Shown here piece by piece: positions 24,526 to 34,012 of a stretch of 64,000 nucleotides of DNA. This stretch comes from Bog-793 sp963803025. Lineage in GTDB: Bacteria > Actinomycetota > Acidimicrobiia > Acidimicrobiales > Bog-793. Made by a program: the position numbers and the translations under genes. The DNA is taken from NCBI GenBank assembly GCA_963803025.1, contig CAWDKZ010000007.1, positions 124,001 to 188,000 of the forward strand, given 5' to 3'. The notes beneath the pieces were generated by a model. It did no database searches. It was not told where the DNA came from and saw only the letters and a list, made by a program, of their open reading frames with translations. Position 1 is the stretch's first letter; each line of letters starts with the position of its first letter.

Positions 24526-25533
24526 GTGCCCGCGCCGCTGCCATCTGACCGCCCGGTGCGCTGGGGGATCCTCGCGACCGGCAAGATCTCGGCGACGCTC
24601 GTCGACGAGATCCGCCGCACGCCGGACTGCGAGATCGTCGCCGTCGGTTCGCGGACCGGCGAAGCCGCCCGGCGGTTCGCCGCCGCGCACGGGATCGCCA
24701 CGGCGCACGGCTCCTACGAGGCGCTCATCGAGGACGACAGCGTCGACGTCGTCTACGTCGGCGCGAGCCACAGCGCCCACTGGTCGGCCGCCCGGCACTG
24801 CATCGAGGTCGGCCGGCCGGTGCTCTGCGAGAAGCCGCTCACCGTCGACGCCTCCCAGACCGAGGAGCTCGTCCGGCGGGCGCGCGCGGCCGACGTCTTC
24901 TTGATGGAGGCGATGTGGATGCGCTGCCGACCCGGATTCGCCGAGCTTTCGGCCGTGCTCTCGTCGGGCGAGATCGGCGAGGTCCGCCAGGTGCGGGCTG
25001 CGCTCGGTTTCGTGGCGGCCGAGGAGCAGGGCAACCGGCTCCTCGACCCGGACCAGGCCGGCGGGGCGCTCCTCGACACCGGTGTCTACCCGATCACGCT
25101 CGCCTACGCGACCCTCGGCCAGCCGGGCGAGATCCGCGCCCTCGGCCATCTCGAGGGAGGCGTCGACCGCAGCGCCGTCGTCGCCATGTCGTGGCCGACC
25201 GGTGCCACGGCCGCGCTGGCGGCGTCACTCGAGGCGGAGATCGACACTTCTGCGGTCCTGGCCGGGACGGAGGGCCGGATCGAGATCACCGCGCCCTTCC
25301 ACGAGATCGGGGCGTTCGCCGTCGTCGCCGAGGGTCGGCCGCCGCGTCGCGTCGTGCCGCCCGCGGCCGGGCGCGGCTACGTCCACGAAATCGCCGAGGT
25401 GGTGCGTTGTCTGCGCGAGGGGCTTGGGGAGAGCCCGCTCGTCCCGCTCGACGAGTCGATCGAGATCATGCGGATCCTCGACGAGTGTCGCCGCCAGATC
25501 GGCCTGACCTACCCCGACGCCGCGTACCGCTGA
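24526..25533 (+). CDS. Gfo/Idh/MocA-family oxidoreductase
   Basis: 335 residues from GTG 24526. The N-terminal Rossmann domain starts VRWGILATGKISATLVDEI (GxxGxI-type dinucleotide loop with Ala-Thr-Gly) and includes VVYVGASHSAHW and the family motif GRPVLCEKPLTVD with the conserved EKP lysine. The second half, with FLMEAMWMRCRP, GALLDTGVYPITLAY and EIAEVVRCLREG, resembles the dihydrodiol dehydrogenase branch of the family. It would oxidise a sugar or diol with NAD(P); the substrate cannot be read from sequence. It stands 66 bp before ftsK on the same strand and may share its promoter region. Confidence 0.88.
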   Translation: MPAPLPSDRPVRWGILATGKISATLVDEIRRTPDCEIVAVGSRTGEAARRFAAAHGIATAHGSYEALIEDDSVDVVYVGASHSAHWSAARHCIEVGRPVLCEKPLTVDASQTEELVRRARAADVFLMEAMWMRCRPGFAELSAVLSSGEIGEVRQVRAALGFVAAEEQGNRLLDPDQAGGALLDTGVYPITLAYATLGQPGEIRALGHLEGGVDRSAVVAMSWPTGATAALAASLEAEIDTSAVLAGTEGRIEITAPFHEIGAFAVVAEGRPPRRVVPPAAGRGYVHEIAEVVRCLREGLGESPLVPLDESIEIMRILDECRRQIGLTYPDAAYR

Positions 25534-25599
25534 CGGGGCCGCGGCAGGGCGCGACACGGCGCGCCCTGCATCGTTGCTGGTGTTAGCGTTGTTTGTACT

Positions 25600-28083
25600 G
25601 TGGCTGTAGCAAAGGGTTCGTCGGCGACGAAGTCCCGCACGTCGCGGGCGGGGATCGGGCGGTCTGCCACCTCGACGGCGCGGGGGCGCGGCAGCGTCCG
25701 GGGTGGCGCGCACCTGGCGGCCCCGTCGGCGAGACGCCGCCCGACGCCCGACGAGGCGGCGCGCGAACCCGACGAGGTCTGGGGCTGGCTGCTCCTCGTC
25801 GGCGGCGCCCTCGCGGTGCTGGCCGTCCATTTCAATCTCCTCGGGCGTGCCGGTGTCTACGTCCGCCGTGACGGCGCCGCCGCCTTCGGCTGGGGTCTCG
25901 ACGTGCTCCCGCTCGGCCTCCTCGTCGTCGGTTGGACGCTCATTGCCGGTCGCGCCCGGCGCGGCGCGCTCGGCGCGCTCGTGGCGCTCGTCGTGCTCGG
26001 CCTGTCGTCAGCGGGTCTCGGCGATCTCGCCGGCGGTCATCCCGCGGCCTCGGCGACCGCGAGGATCCTCGGTGGCGCCGGCGGCTTCACGGGGGCAGAG
26101 ATCGGCGGCGGGCTGCGCGGCGTCATCGGCGCGGCCGGCGCGGGGATCGTCCTCGGAGCGATCGCCTTCGTCGCCATCTGCGCGTGCTGCACGGTTTCGG
26201 TCCGCCAGGGGGTGCTCGGCATCGGGCGCGCCCTCGCGGCGGTGGGGACGCCGGTGGCGCGATTCTTCACCGCCCGTGAGTCCGAGCAACACGAGCCCCT
26301 CGCCGGCGACACGGGCGAGAAGGGCTCGCCGCTCATCGACTGGCCCCTCGGTTCGGACGACTCGATCGAAACCGATCCGGCCGCCGATCTCGCGTCCCTG
26401 ATCGCGGAGACGAGAACGGGCCGGCGCAACGGGGGGCGCGACAAAGACCGTGCGGGCGGCGAGGAAGGAAGCGTCGTCACGGCCCCGCACGGCGTGGCGC
26501 CGGTTCCCGTCGCCGACTTCCTCCCGCCGTCCGCCGTCATCGAGCAGCTCGGACTCGGGGTGGTGCCAGCGCCGAGCAGCTGGAAGCTCCCGCCGGAGCG
26601 TCTGCTGAAAAGGTCCAAGGAGCTCGCGACCGACCGGCAGGGGATCGAGGCGCGCGGGAAGCTCCTCGAGTCCGCGCTGTCGTCGCACGGCGTCGAGACG
26701 CACGTCACGGGCTACACGGTCGGCCCGACGGTGACGCGATTCGAGCTCGAGCTCGCCTCCGGCGTCAAGGTCGCGCAGGTGACGAGCCTGTCCAAGGACA
26801 TCGCCTACGTGATGGCGTCGCCCGACGTCCGCATCCTCGCTCCGATCCCGGGTCGTTCCGCCATCGGCGTCGAGGTGCCGAACCACGACCGCCGTCTCGT
26901 CACCCTCGGCGACGTGCTGTCGTCGCCCGAAGCCCATTCGGCGCGACATCCGCTCGAGGTGGGTCTCGGGCGCGACATCGCCGGCCGACCGGTGATGGTG
27001 AACCTCGCCGAGATGCCGCACCTCCTCATCGCCGGGGCGACGGGTTCGGGCAAGTCCTCCTGCATCAACTCGCTCGTCACGTCGATCCTCATGCGCTCGA
27101 CGCCCGAACAGGTCCGGCTCATCCTCGTCGACCCGAAGCGGGTCGAGCTCGGCCACTACAACGGCCTCCCGCACCTGCTCACCGAGGTCGTCGTCAATCC
27201 GAAGCGCGCCGCGAACGCGCTCGCGTGGACCGTTGCGGAGATGGAACGCCGCTACGACCTCCTCGCCGAGGTCGGGATGCGCGACATCACGGGATACAAC
27301 GCCGCGGTCGACCGGGGCGACCTCGCGGAGGGGCCCTTCGACGGGCCGATCGTCCCGCGCGACGCCGACGTGGACGACGCCGAGATCGCCGACGGCCTCG
27401 AGCGCACGCGCTATCAGCGGCTGCCGTTCATCCTCCTCGTCGTCGACGAGCTGAACGACCTCATGATGATCGCCGCCCGCGATGTCGAGGAGTCGATCTG
27501 CCGCATCGCGCAGATGGCGCGTGCGGTCGGGATCCACCTCGTCATCGCCACCCAGCGGCCGTCGGTCGACGTGATCACCGGGGTGATCAAGGCGAACATC
27601 CCCTCGCGTCTCGCCTTCTCGGTGTCGTCGCTCGCGGACTCACGCGTCATCCTCGACCAGTCCGGCGCCGAGCGTCTCATCGGCCGGGGCGACCTGCTGC
27701 TCCTCACCGCGTCGTCGAGCATCCCGCGCCGGATCCAGGGGCCGTGGGTCTCCGAGGAGGAGGTGCACAGCGTCGTCGCCCACTGGCGGCGCCAGAGCGA
27801 CCCGCTCTACGTCGAGGGCGTCGTCGGTGACGACGGCGACCGGTCGGACGGCGGGTTGTTCGGTGACGGCGACGACGAGCTGTTGCGCCAGGCGATGGAG
27901 CTCGTCGTCCGCTCGCAGCTCGGCTCGACCTCGATGCTCCAGCGCAAGCTGCGCGTCGGCTTCGCCCGTGCCGGCCGGCTGATGGACCTGCTCGAGCGGC
28001 GGGGCATCGTCGGTCCGTCGGAAGGATCGAAGCCCCGGACGGTCCTCATCACCCTCGACGAGTACGAAGAGATCCCGCGCTGA
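25600..28083 (+). CDS. ftsK: DNA translocase FtsK/SpoIIIE
   Basis: 827 residues from GTG 25600. About 60 basic residues precede four membrane helices (roughly 65-205), then an acidic linker of about 100 residues. The alpha/beta motor has Walker A GATGSGKSS at 479-487, IRLIL-type strands with DPKRVELGHYNGLPHLL, Walker B FILLVVDELNDL and the HLVIATQRPSVDVITG motif. The C-terminal gamma winged helix (LGSTSMLQRKLRVGFARAGR) should read polar chromosome sequences. The protein acts at the septum to pump chromosome ends and activate dimer resolution. In many actinobacteria it lies close to rnj; here about 12 kb intervene. A terminator follows directly. Confidence 0.95.
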   Translation: MAVAKGSSATKSRTSRAGIGRSATSTARGRGSVRGGAHLAAPSARRRPTPDEAAREPDEVWGWLLLVGGALAVLAVHFNLLGRAGVYVRRDGAAAFGWGLDVLPLGLLVVGWTLIAGRARRGALGALVALVVLGLSSAGLGDLAGGHPAASATARILGGAGGFTGAEIGGGLRGVIGAAGAGIVLGAIAFVAICACCTVSVRQGVLGIGRALAAVGTPVARFFTARESEQHEPLAGDTGEKGSPLIDWPLGSDDSIETDPAADLASLIAETRTGRRNGGRDKDRAGGEEGSVVTAPHGVAPVPVADFLPPSAVIEQLGLGVVPAPSSWKLPPERLLKRSKELATDRQGIEARGKLLESALSSHGVETHVTGYTVGPTVTRFELELASGVKVAQVTSLSKDIAYVMASPDVRILAPIPGRSAIGVEVPNHDRRLVTLGDVLSSPEAHSARHPLEVGLGRDIAGRPVMVNLAEMPHLLIAGATGSGKSSCINSLVTSILMRSTPEQVRLILVDPKRVELGHYNGLPHLLTEVVVNPKRAANALAWTVAEMERRYDLLAEVGMRDITGYNAAVDRGDLAEGPFDGPIVPRDADVDDAEIADGLERTRYQRLPFILLVVDELNDLMMIAARDVEESICRIAQMARAVGIHLVIATQRPSVDVITGVIKANIPSRLAFSVSSLADSRVILDQSGAERLIGRGDLLLLTASSSIPRRIQGPWVSEEEVHSVVAHWRRQSDPLYVEGVVGDDGDRSDGGLFGDGDDELLRQAMELVVRSQLGSTSMLQRKLRVGFARAGRLMDLLERRGIVGPSEGSKPRTVLITLDEYEEIPR

Positions 28084-28101
28084 GCCGCCGCGGGGCGACC
28101 G

Positions 28102-28130
28102 CGAGCCTGGTGGGCTCGTCTTGTTGTTTC
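28102..28130 (+). terminator. Rho-independent terminator of ftsK
   Basis: CGAGCC (28102-28107) pairs with GGCTCG (28113-28118) around TGGTG and is followed by the T-rich TCTTGTTGTTTC. It lies 19 bp behind the ftsK stop, and the IS66 left end begins just 4 bp beyond it. Confidence 0.7.
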
Positions 28131-29507
28131 GTCGTAACTGTTCAGGTCTCCTGACCACCTGATCCACTACCTGGGAGAATGCCGCGCCTACCGTTGGGAA
28201 TTCCGACGCGCGAACCGTCACCCGACGCCCCCTCCTCTGAGGAGTTGACCAGCGGAGCACTCGGCCCTTCGTGTCAGAGTGGCCATGCTCGAGGACAGGC
28301 TCACCGACTTGGAGGAGTGCCTCGGTCGCAATCTGCGCAACTCGTCGACGCCTCCTGCGGCCGAGGGTTTCTCGAAGCCTCCCTCCCCGTCGCGGATCGA
28401 GCGTCGTGCTGCAGCACGCAAGGTTGGCAAGCAACCGGGTGCTCCGGGAAAACACCTGGCCCAGGTGGCAGATCCTGACATGGTGATCGCCCACGTGCCG
28501 GCATCGTGTCGAGCATGCGAGGACGATCTTGCCGGCGCGGAGGTGGTCGACAACGAGTCCCGCCAGGTCTTCGACTTGCCCGAGATCCACCTCTTCATCA
28601 CAGAGCACCTCGCCGAGCGCCGCCGGTGTCGTTGTGGGTCGATGACGAAGGCGTCGTTCCCTGCAGGGGCGACCGCTCCCGTCTGTTACGGCCCGGGCGT
28701 GCGTGCGCTCGCCTGCTGCCTCACGGTCCACCAGCACTTGCTCTTCGAGCGGATGACCGAGCTGTTCGTAGACGTGCTTGGCTGCGAGGTCTCGGTCGGC
28801 GCACTGACCACGATGGTTACCGAAGGGGCCCATGCCACCGCACTGTTCACGGAGGAAATTCGCGAGCTGCTCGGCACGGCCGACGCGGTCCACTTCGATG
28901 AGGCCGGAGGACGTGTCGCAGGACGCCTCAACTGGGTCTACTCCGCCTCGACCAAACTGTTCAGCCTCCTCGACTGTCACCCGAAGCGGGGCCGCGTCGC
29001 CATGGACGACCTCGGGGTCATTGCCATCATGGGTGGCGTGGTGGTCCACGATGGCTGGAAGCCCTATCGGAGCGACGACTCGTCCACGCCCTGTGCGATG
29101 CCCACCACCTGCGCGAGCTGACCGGGGTCTGTGTGGTGTGGAACCAGGGGTGAGTGAACGACCTTGCCACACTGCTCACAGAGGCGAAGCGTGCCGTCGA
29201 CACTGTCCGAACGTCGGGGCGGGACTCCCTCGACATCGCCACTTTGCACTCGATTCGCGTTCGCTACGGGCAACTCGTGACGAGGGGCTTTGCCGCCAAC
29301 CCCCACTCCCGCTGTCGGCTGACGATCGGGCTACGAGAAGAAGGCCTACAACCTCTTCGTGCGTCTCGACGGCCAGCGGGCCGACGTGCTCCGGTTCTGC
29401 GTCGACTTCACGGTGCCATTCGACAACAACCAGGCCGAACGTGACATCAGGATCGTGAAGCTCCAGCAGAAGATCTCCGGTTCGTGGCGCACCCTCGAAG
29501 GGGCTAG

Positions 29508-31261
29508 GTCGGTGTTGATTAAAGCGCCTCTTTGAGGGTGCTCGCGAATTGCCCGCGCACCCACAAGACTGGGTGCATGCAGGGAAGATCGAATCCAGAC
29601 CGTCAGATGCTCGACGCGGCGGCGTTCTGCCGTGGCCTCGTCGAAGAGGGCACGATCTATGCCTTCCTCGCCGATCACCGCGGCGAGCTCTTCCAGGATG
29701 GGGACTTCGCCGACCTCTTCCCGTCGGGCCGCGGGCGGCCCTCGATCCCGGTCGACGTCATCTGCTCGGTGATGGTGCTCCAGGCCTTGGAGGGACTCTC
29801 GGACCGTGACGCGATCCGGGCGCTGAGGACGCGGATCGACTGGAAGGTCGCCTGCGGGCTGGCCCTCGACGATCCGGGCTTCGACTTCACGAATCTCACC
29901 TATTGGCGCGCCCGGCTCCGCAACTCTGGCCGTCCCGAACGGATCCTCGACGCCGTCCGCCGGGTCGTCGCCGAGACCGGCGTGCTGAGAACGAAGCACC
30001 GCCGCGCGCTCGACTCGACGATCCTCGACGACGCGGTCGCCACCCAGGACACCGTCACCCAGATCATCTCGGCGATCCGCCGGGTGCGGGCTGAGATCCC
30101 CCGGCTCGAGGCGCTCGAGCTCGGCCAGGACTACTCGACGGCGAGAAAGCCCGTCATCGACTGGTCGGATGCCGAGGTGCGCGACGGGCTCGTCTCGGCG
30201 CTCGTTACGGACGCGACGACGCTCCTCGACGCCGTCGATGATGAAGCACTCGACCAGGACCAGGCCGACGCCCTGGGCCTGCTCGCCCTCGTCTCGGCCC
30301 AAGACGTCGAGCCCGGCGAGAAAGATGGGACCTGGCGCATCGCCCGTCGGGTGGCCAAGGACCGCCTGATCTCGGTCGTCGACCAAGAGGCCCGTCACGG
30401 CCACAAGTCGGTCTCGGTGAGGAAAGACGGGTTCAAGGCGCACCTCTGTGTCGAACCGGACACCGGCCTCGTGACCGGGGCCGCGATCACGCCGGCGAAC
30501 GCCCCGGACGGGCCGACCGGTGTCGCCCTCCTGGGGGATGAGCCCTCCGGGCTCGAGGTGCTCGCCGACTCCGCTTATGGATCGGGCCCGACGAGGAGAG
30601 AACTGAAGCTCCGCCGCCACCGTCTCGTCATCAAGCCGATGCCCTCCCACCCGGCCGTCAAAGGCGGGTTGCGGCGAGACGAGTTCAGCGTCGACCACGA
30701 GGCGCGCACCGTCACCTGCCCGGCCGGTCACACCGCCCGGTTCTCCCCGACCGGGGTGGCGAAGTTCGCCCCGCACTGTGAGCCCTGCCCGTTGCGTTCC
30801 CGCTGCACGACGGCGACGGCGCGCTCGTTCACGATCGGGCCGAACGACGACGAGCTCGTCGCCGCCCGGGCCGCCTGGCGCGACCCCGAGGTGACGGCGA
30901 CCTACCGGAGACACCGCCCGATGGCCGAGCGCTCGATCTCCTGGCTCGTCGCGAAGGGAAACCGCCGCCTCCGCTATCGGGGGATCGAGCGCAACAACTC
31001 CTGGCTCCAGATCCGTGTCGCAGCCCTCAATCTCCGCCGTCTCTTGGCGCTCGGGCTCGCCTTCGAGGAGGGCTGGGTGCTGAACACCACGTAGTGGGCC
31101 CTCGGGAGTGACAAAGAGGGACGTCTATGAGGCCAAAGGCCAATCTGCGAGGCCGCTTTTCACCCTCGACCACGGCTCTTCGATCAGGTCATCGTCCCGA
31201 GGACCCGATCGAACGCTACGACCCGTCAGCCCCCGGTGAAAGGCCTTTGTCCAACACCGCC
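29508..31261 (+). mobile_element. IS1182-family insertion sequence, copy 2, nested in IS66
   Basis: 1,754 bp flanked by a direct CTAG duplication (29504-29507 and 31262-31265). The ends are imperfect inverted repeats sharing CGGTGTTG and a following AAAG (GTCGGTGTTGATTAAAG on the left, GGCGGTGTTGGACAAAG read inward from the right). Deleting the element plus one CTAG rejoins the IS66 transposase in frame, which independently confirms the borders. Confidence 0.92.
29577..31094 (+). CDS. IS1182-family transposase, copy 2
   Basis: 505 residues from ATG 29577 (MQGRSNPDRQML); the frame is open 15 codons further up but this start aligns with the other copy. The N-terminal block contains FADLFPSGRGRPSIPVDVIC. 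First catalytic Asp in RALDSTILDDAVA, second in LEVLADSAYGSGPTRREL, and the late acidic helix in RPMAERSISWLVAKGNRRLR. A Cys patch (HCEPCPLRSRC) precedes the C-terminal domain. The frame is intact, so it may be active, and it is the likely source of activity for the MITE-like element at 15083-15181, whose end it resembles. Confidence 0.9.
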   Translation: MQGRSNPDRQMLDAAAFCRGLVEEGTIYAFLADHRGELFQDGDFADLFPSGRGRPSIPVDVICSVMVLQALEGLSDRDAIRALRTRIDWKVACGLALDDPGFDFTNLTYWRARLRNSGRPERILDAVRRVVAETGVLRTKHRRALDSTILDDAVATQDTVTQIISAIRRVRAEIPRLEALELGQDYSTARKPVIDWSDAEVRDGLVSALVTDATTLLDAVDDEALDQDQADALGLLALVSAQDVEPGEKDGTWRIARRVAKDRLISVVDQEARHGHKSVSVRKDGFKAHLCVEPDTGLVTGAAITPANAPDGPTGVALLGDEPSGLEVLADSAYGSGPTRRELKLRRHRLVIKPMPSHPAVKGGLRRDEFSVDHEARTVTCPAGHTARFSPTGVAKFAPHCEPCPLRSRCTTATARSFTIGPNDDELVAARAAWRDPEVTATYRRHRPMAERSISWLVAKGNRRLRYRGIERNNSWLQIRVAALNLRRLLALGLAFEEGWVLNTT

Positions 31262-31553
31262 CTAGGACCTCCTGCGCCATCCGCAGCTACGTCTCGAACC
31301 TACGCAAGCACGACCGCAACATCCTCGACGGACTCCGCCTGCTGTTCGATGGTCAGATCTGGCTGCCTTCCGGCACCTGAACAGTTACCACGTGATTTCG
31401 GGTTGAACTCCGTGCAGAATCTCTCTCGCTGTCAAACGGCCAGCACGGTCAATCTCTGCGCGCCTAGCCTCATGTCATGTGGATTCACGCGCTCGAGGCG
31501 CCTCGTGCTGCGCTCGGAGGGTCGGGTACGTCGGTGGGGCGCGGTCCAGCAAT

Positions 31554-32189
31554 ATGAAGAAGGTCTCCTACTACGACCTGATCTCTGGCTTTTATGAGTA
31601 CTTCACCGAGAAGCTCCATGGCGAGCACAGGGTCGAAGCCATCGAGCTGTTGCGACTCGAGAATGGCCAGACGGTGCTCGACGTGCCATGCGGGACCGGC
31701 GCGAACTTCCCGTTGCTCTGCCCGCTCGTCGGGGCGACAGGGCAGATCCTCGGTTGCGATTATTCACGAGGCATGCTGGCGCGTGCACGCACCAAGATCA
31801 CGAAGGCTGGCTGGGGCAACATCAGACTGGTCCATGCCGATGTGTGCGCCCTCACCCCCGAGCTCCTGGGGTCTCCGAAGATCGACGCGGTCATCTGCAT
31901 GCTCGGCCTGAGCGTGGTGCCGGACTGGCAACTTTCCTTTGACCGGATGTTCGACCTGGTGCGACCAGGCGGCCGCTTCGTCACGATGGACTTATTCCTT
32001 GAAGGCAAGGCCACGAGCCCATTGGCGAACGGGTACTACCGGGTGATTGCGCAAGCGCACTCGAGGCGTCGTTTCTGGGAGCCGCTCGAGCAGCGTGTTC
32101 CTGACTACGAGTCGATCGAACATCGGTGGTTCGGTGGAGTCGCGAAGATCGTCGCGGGAACCAAGCCACTTGCCCCGATTCATCAATAA
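31554..32189 (+). CDS. SAM-dependent methyltransferase, class I
   Basis: 211 residues from ATG 31554. Motif I, VLDVPCGTGANF, is at residues 40-51, followed by GCDYSRGMLARAR (motif II acidic residue), LVHADVCAL and DAVICMLGLSVVPDW (motif IV region), then LVRPGGRFVTMDLF. This resembles small-molecule or lipid/quinone methyltransferases such as the UbiE-like group; the substrate is unknown. The usual beta-hairpin end may be short, as it stops at PLAPIHQ. Base composition is lower in GC than neighbours and it lies beside the IS66 element, so horizontal arrival is plausible. The 238 bp after it hold no recognisable gene. Confidence 0.8.
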   Translation: MKKVSYYDLISGFYEYFTEKLHGEHRVEAIELLRLENGQTVLDVPCGTGANFPLLCPLVGATGQILGCDYSRGMLARARTKITKAGWGNIRLVHADVCALTPELLGSPKIDAVICMLGLSVVPDWQLSFDRMFDLVRPGGRFVTMDLFLEGKATSPLANGYYRVIAQAHSRRRFWEPLEQRVPDYESIEHRWFGGVAKIVAGTKPLAPIHQ

Positions 32190-32427
32190 CGGCACGATCG
32201 GCTGCTGGGCCATTCGCTGCGCTCATCGCGACGAGCGCTGCACGGCCTCACGATCCCAGCTCTGCCCGGAGGCAATGTGTAAGTCCGGCGAAGGGAAGTC
32301 AGGTCTTCAGACATTCTGTTGTGCGAGATGACCGTGTTGCTCGGCACCAGGCCTGGTCGAATGGCGGCGGCGCGCGCGTTCCCGAGTACTCCGACGTGCA
32401 AGGGCCGCGTGGGGCAGGCAAGCTGAC

Positions 32428-33288
32428 ATGAACGTGCGCGCGCGAGCCCCCGCTTCTTCGGCGAATCTCGGACCCGGATTCGACGCGCTCGCACTCGCCC
32501 TGGCGCTCGCCGTCGAGGTCGAGATCGCGCCGGCACCGCGGCTCGCAATCCGCAGCGAGGGCGAAGGTGCCGATCTGCCCCAGGACGCCTCGCATCTCGC
32601 CGTTCGGGTCGCGCGCGCGGTCCTCGGCCACGATCACGTGAAGATCACCGTGCGTTCGGCCATCCCGGTCGGGCGGGGTCTTGGTTCTTCCGCCGCTCTC
32701 GCCGTGGCTGCCGCTGCGGCGGCGGGTTCGGCCGATCCGCTCGGCGTCGCGGCCGCCTTCGACGGCCACGCCGAGAACGCCGCCGCCGCGGTGCTCGGAG
32801 GTCTCGTCGCGGCGACCTTCGTCGACGGGTATCCGGTCGCCTGCCGGTTGGCGCTCGACCCCGAACTCGCCTTCGTCGTCGTGATCCCTGATCGGACGCT
32901 TTCGACCGAGGAGGCCCGGGCGGTTCTGCCGGCTTCGGTTCCCTTCGCCGATGCGGTGGCGAATCTCGGTCGGCTGGGGCTGCTGCTCGGGGGGCTCGCC
33001 GACGCGACCCAGCTCGTGGCGGCCGCGGGCGAGGACCGGCTTCACCAGGCGGCGCGCGCGGCCCTGTTCCCGGAGGCGCCCGAACTGCTCGCCCGCCTGG
33101 TGACGGCGGGCGCCACGCTGGCCTGCTGGTCGGGTGCCGGCACCAGCCTGCTGGGGATCTGCCGCTCCAAGACGACCACGGCCCGGGTGCGCGAGGCGGG
33201 CCAGGCGGCGCTCGCCGAACTCGCCGTCGCCGGACGCGCGGTCGTGCTCGAGCCGGACCTTGTCGGGCTGCGCGTCGAAGCGAGCTGA
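32428..33288 (+). CDS. thrB: Homoserine kinase
   Basis: 286 residues, ATG 32428. A GHMP-superfamily kinase that phosphorylates homoserine for threonine synthesis. The N-terminus has RAPASSANLGPGFDALALAL, specific for ThrB, and the phosphate loop is PVGRGLGSSAALAVAAAA at about residues 77-94. The C-terminal GHMP motif appears as CWSGAGTSLLGIC. It is slightly shorter than usual (about 300). thrA and thrC are not adjacent; a GNAT gene follows after 40 bp. Confidence 0.93.
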   Translation: MNVRARAPASSANLGPGFDALALALALAVEVEIAPAPRLAIRSEGEGADLPQDASHLAVRVARAVLGHDHVKITVRSAIPVGRGLGSSAALAVAAAAAAGSADPLGVAAAFDGHAENAAAAVLGGLVAATFVDGYPVACRLALDPELAFVVVIPDRTLSTEEARAVLPASVPFADAVANLGRLGLLLGGLADATQLVAAAGEDRLHQAARAALFPEAPELLARLVTAGATLACWSGAGTSLLGICRSKTTTARVREAGQAALAELAVAGRAVVLEPDLVGLRVEAS

Positions 33289-33328
33289 GGCCGTTCCCGG
33301 CGGCTCGGCCGCCATGGGATCATCGGAC

Positions 33329-34009
33329 ATGGAAAGTCGACACCCTCTGGCGGACCTCTGGCCGCTCTACGACCTCGTCGTGCGCACCCCGCGCCTCGAG
33401 CTGCGCTATCCGCGCGACGAGGACCTCGCCGTGCTCGCGACCATTCCCTCGGAAGGGATCCACGAGCCGGATCGCCAGCCGTTCCGGATCGCCTGGACCG
33501 AGGTTCCCTCCCCCCGGCGCGAGCAGGAGTCGCTCCAGTGGTGGTGGTCGAAGCGGGCGAGCTGGTCGGTGGACGACTGGTCGCTCGCGCTCGCGGTCGT
33601 CGTCGACGGCGAGCCCGTCGGGGTGCAAGACCTCATGGCGGAGCACTTCCCGACGCTCCGATCGGTCTCGACCGGTTCCTGGCTCGTACGTCGCGCCCAG
33701 GGACACGGCGTCGGCGCCGAGATGCGCGCCGCCGTCGTCGAGTTGGCCTTCCGCGGGCTCGGAGCGCTCGAGGCGCATTCGTCGGCGTTCGGCTGGAACC
33801 GTCGGTCGATCCGCGTCTCGGAGAAGGTCGGCTACGCCCCGAACGGTGAGGGGCTCGCGCTGCGCGGCACGGCGCGCGACCGCACGCTCTGCTACCGGCT
33901 CGCGCGCGAGGTGTGGCTCGACCGTCGTCGTGACGACATCGAGATCAGCGGGCTCGGGGGCGCCCTGGCGCTCTTCGGCCTCGGGCCGGACGGGGAGCCG
34001 CTCGCCTGA
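33329..34009 (+). CDS. GNAT-family N-acetyltransferase (RimJ/RimL-like)
   Basis: 226 residues from ATG 33329; ATG 33314 is in frame just upstream and cannot be excluded. The opening PLYDLVVRTPRLELRYPRDEDL is typical of RimJ/RimL-type acetyltransferases, and the acetyl-CoA loop lies in SWLVRRAQGHGVGAEMRAAVV (R/Q-x-x-G-x-G/A pattern). GALEAHSSAFGWNRRSIRVSEKVGY matches the later N-x-x-S-x-R-V-x-E-x-x-G-F motif. Acceptor unknown. It ends 3 bp from the converging sufU stop. Confidence 0.85.
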   Translation: MESRHPLADLWPLYDLVVRTPRLELRYPRDEDLAVLATIPSEGIHEPDRQPFRIAWTEVPSPRREQESLQWWWSKRASWSVDDWSLALAVVVDGEPVGVQDLMAEHFPTLRSVSTGSWLVRRAQGHGVGAEMRAAVVELAFRGLGALEAHSSAFGWNRRSIRVSEKVGYAPNGEGLALRGTARDRTLCYRLAREVWLDRRRDDIEISGLGGALALFGLGPDGEPLA

Positions 34010-34012
34010 GCG

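Larger units (their letters stand above)
28279..31380 (+). pseudogene. IS66 transposase (TnpC), broken by frameshifts, a stop and an IS insertion
   Basis: The N-terminus (GTG 28279 or ATG 28285) has the coiled coil LEDRLTDLEECLGRNLRNSS, the basic linker and the Cys cluster CRACEDDLAG...RRRCRCG. DDE parts include VHFDEAGGRVAGRLNWVYSA. A frameshift near 29085 moves HALCDAHHLREL to the next frame; TGA replaces the expected TGG near 29152 (QG-stop-VNDL); a second frameshift near 29325 precedes YEKKAYNLFVRLDGQRADVL. The gene is then cut at WRTLEGA by IS1182 copy 2. Beyond the insertion the frame resumes as RTSCAIRSYVSNLRKHDRN and ends WLPSGT. Removing the IS and one CTAG restores the last part exactly. 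The enzyme is dead. Confidence 0.9.
28134..31388 (+). mobile_element. IS66-type element, interrupted by an IS1182 element
   Basis: Exact 14-bp terminal inverted repeats: GTAACTGTTCAGGT at 28134-28147 and its reverse complement at 31375-31388. Only a tnpC-type gene is visible, with no tnpA or tnpB, so it resembles the compact IS66 branch. The TGA stop of tnpC lies within the right repeat. Flanking 8-mers (28126-28133 and 31389-31396) do not match, so no target duplication is seen. Without the nested IS1182 and one CTAG, the element would be about 1.5 kb. Confidence 0.85.

Noticed and set aside
28126..31396. 8-bp target duplication of the IS66-type element
   Set aside because: The flanking octamers (gtttcgtc and cacgtgat) are unrelated, so none can be claimed.
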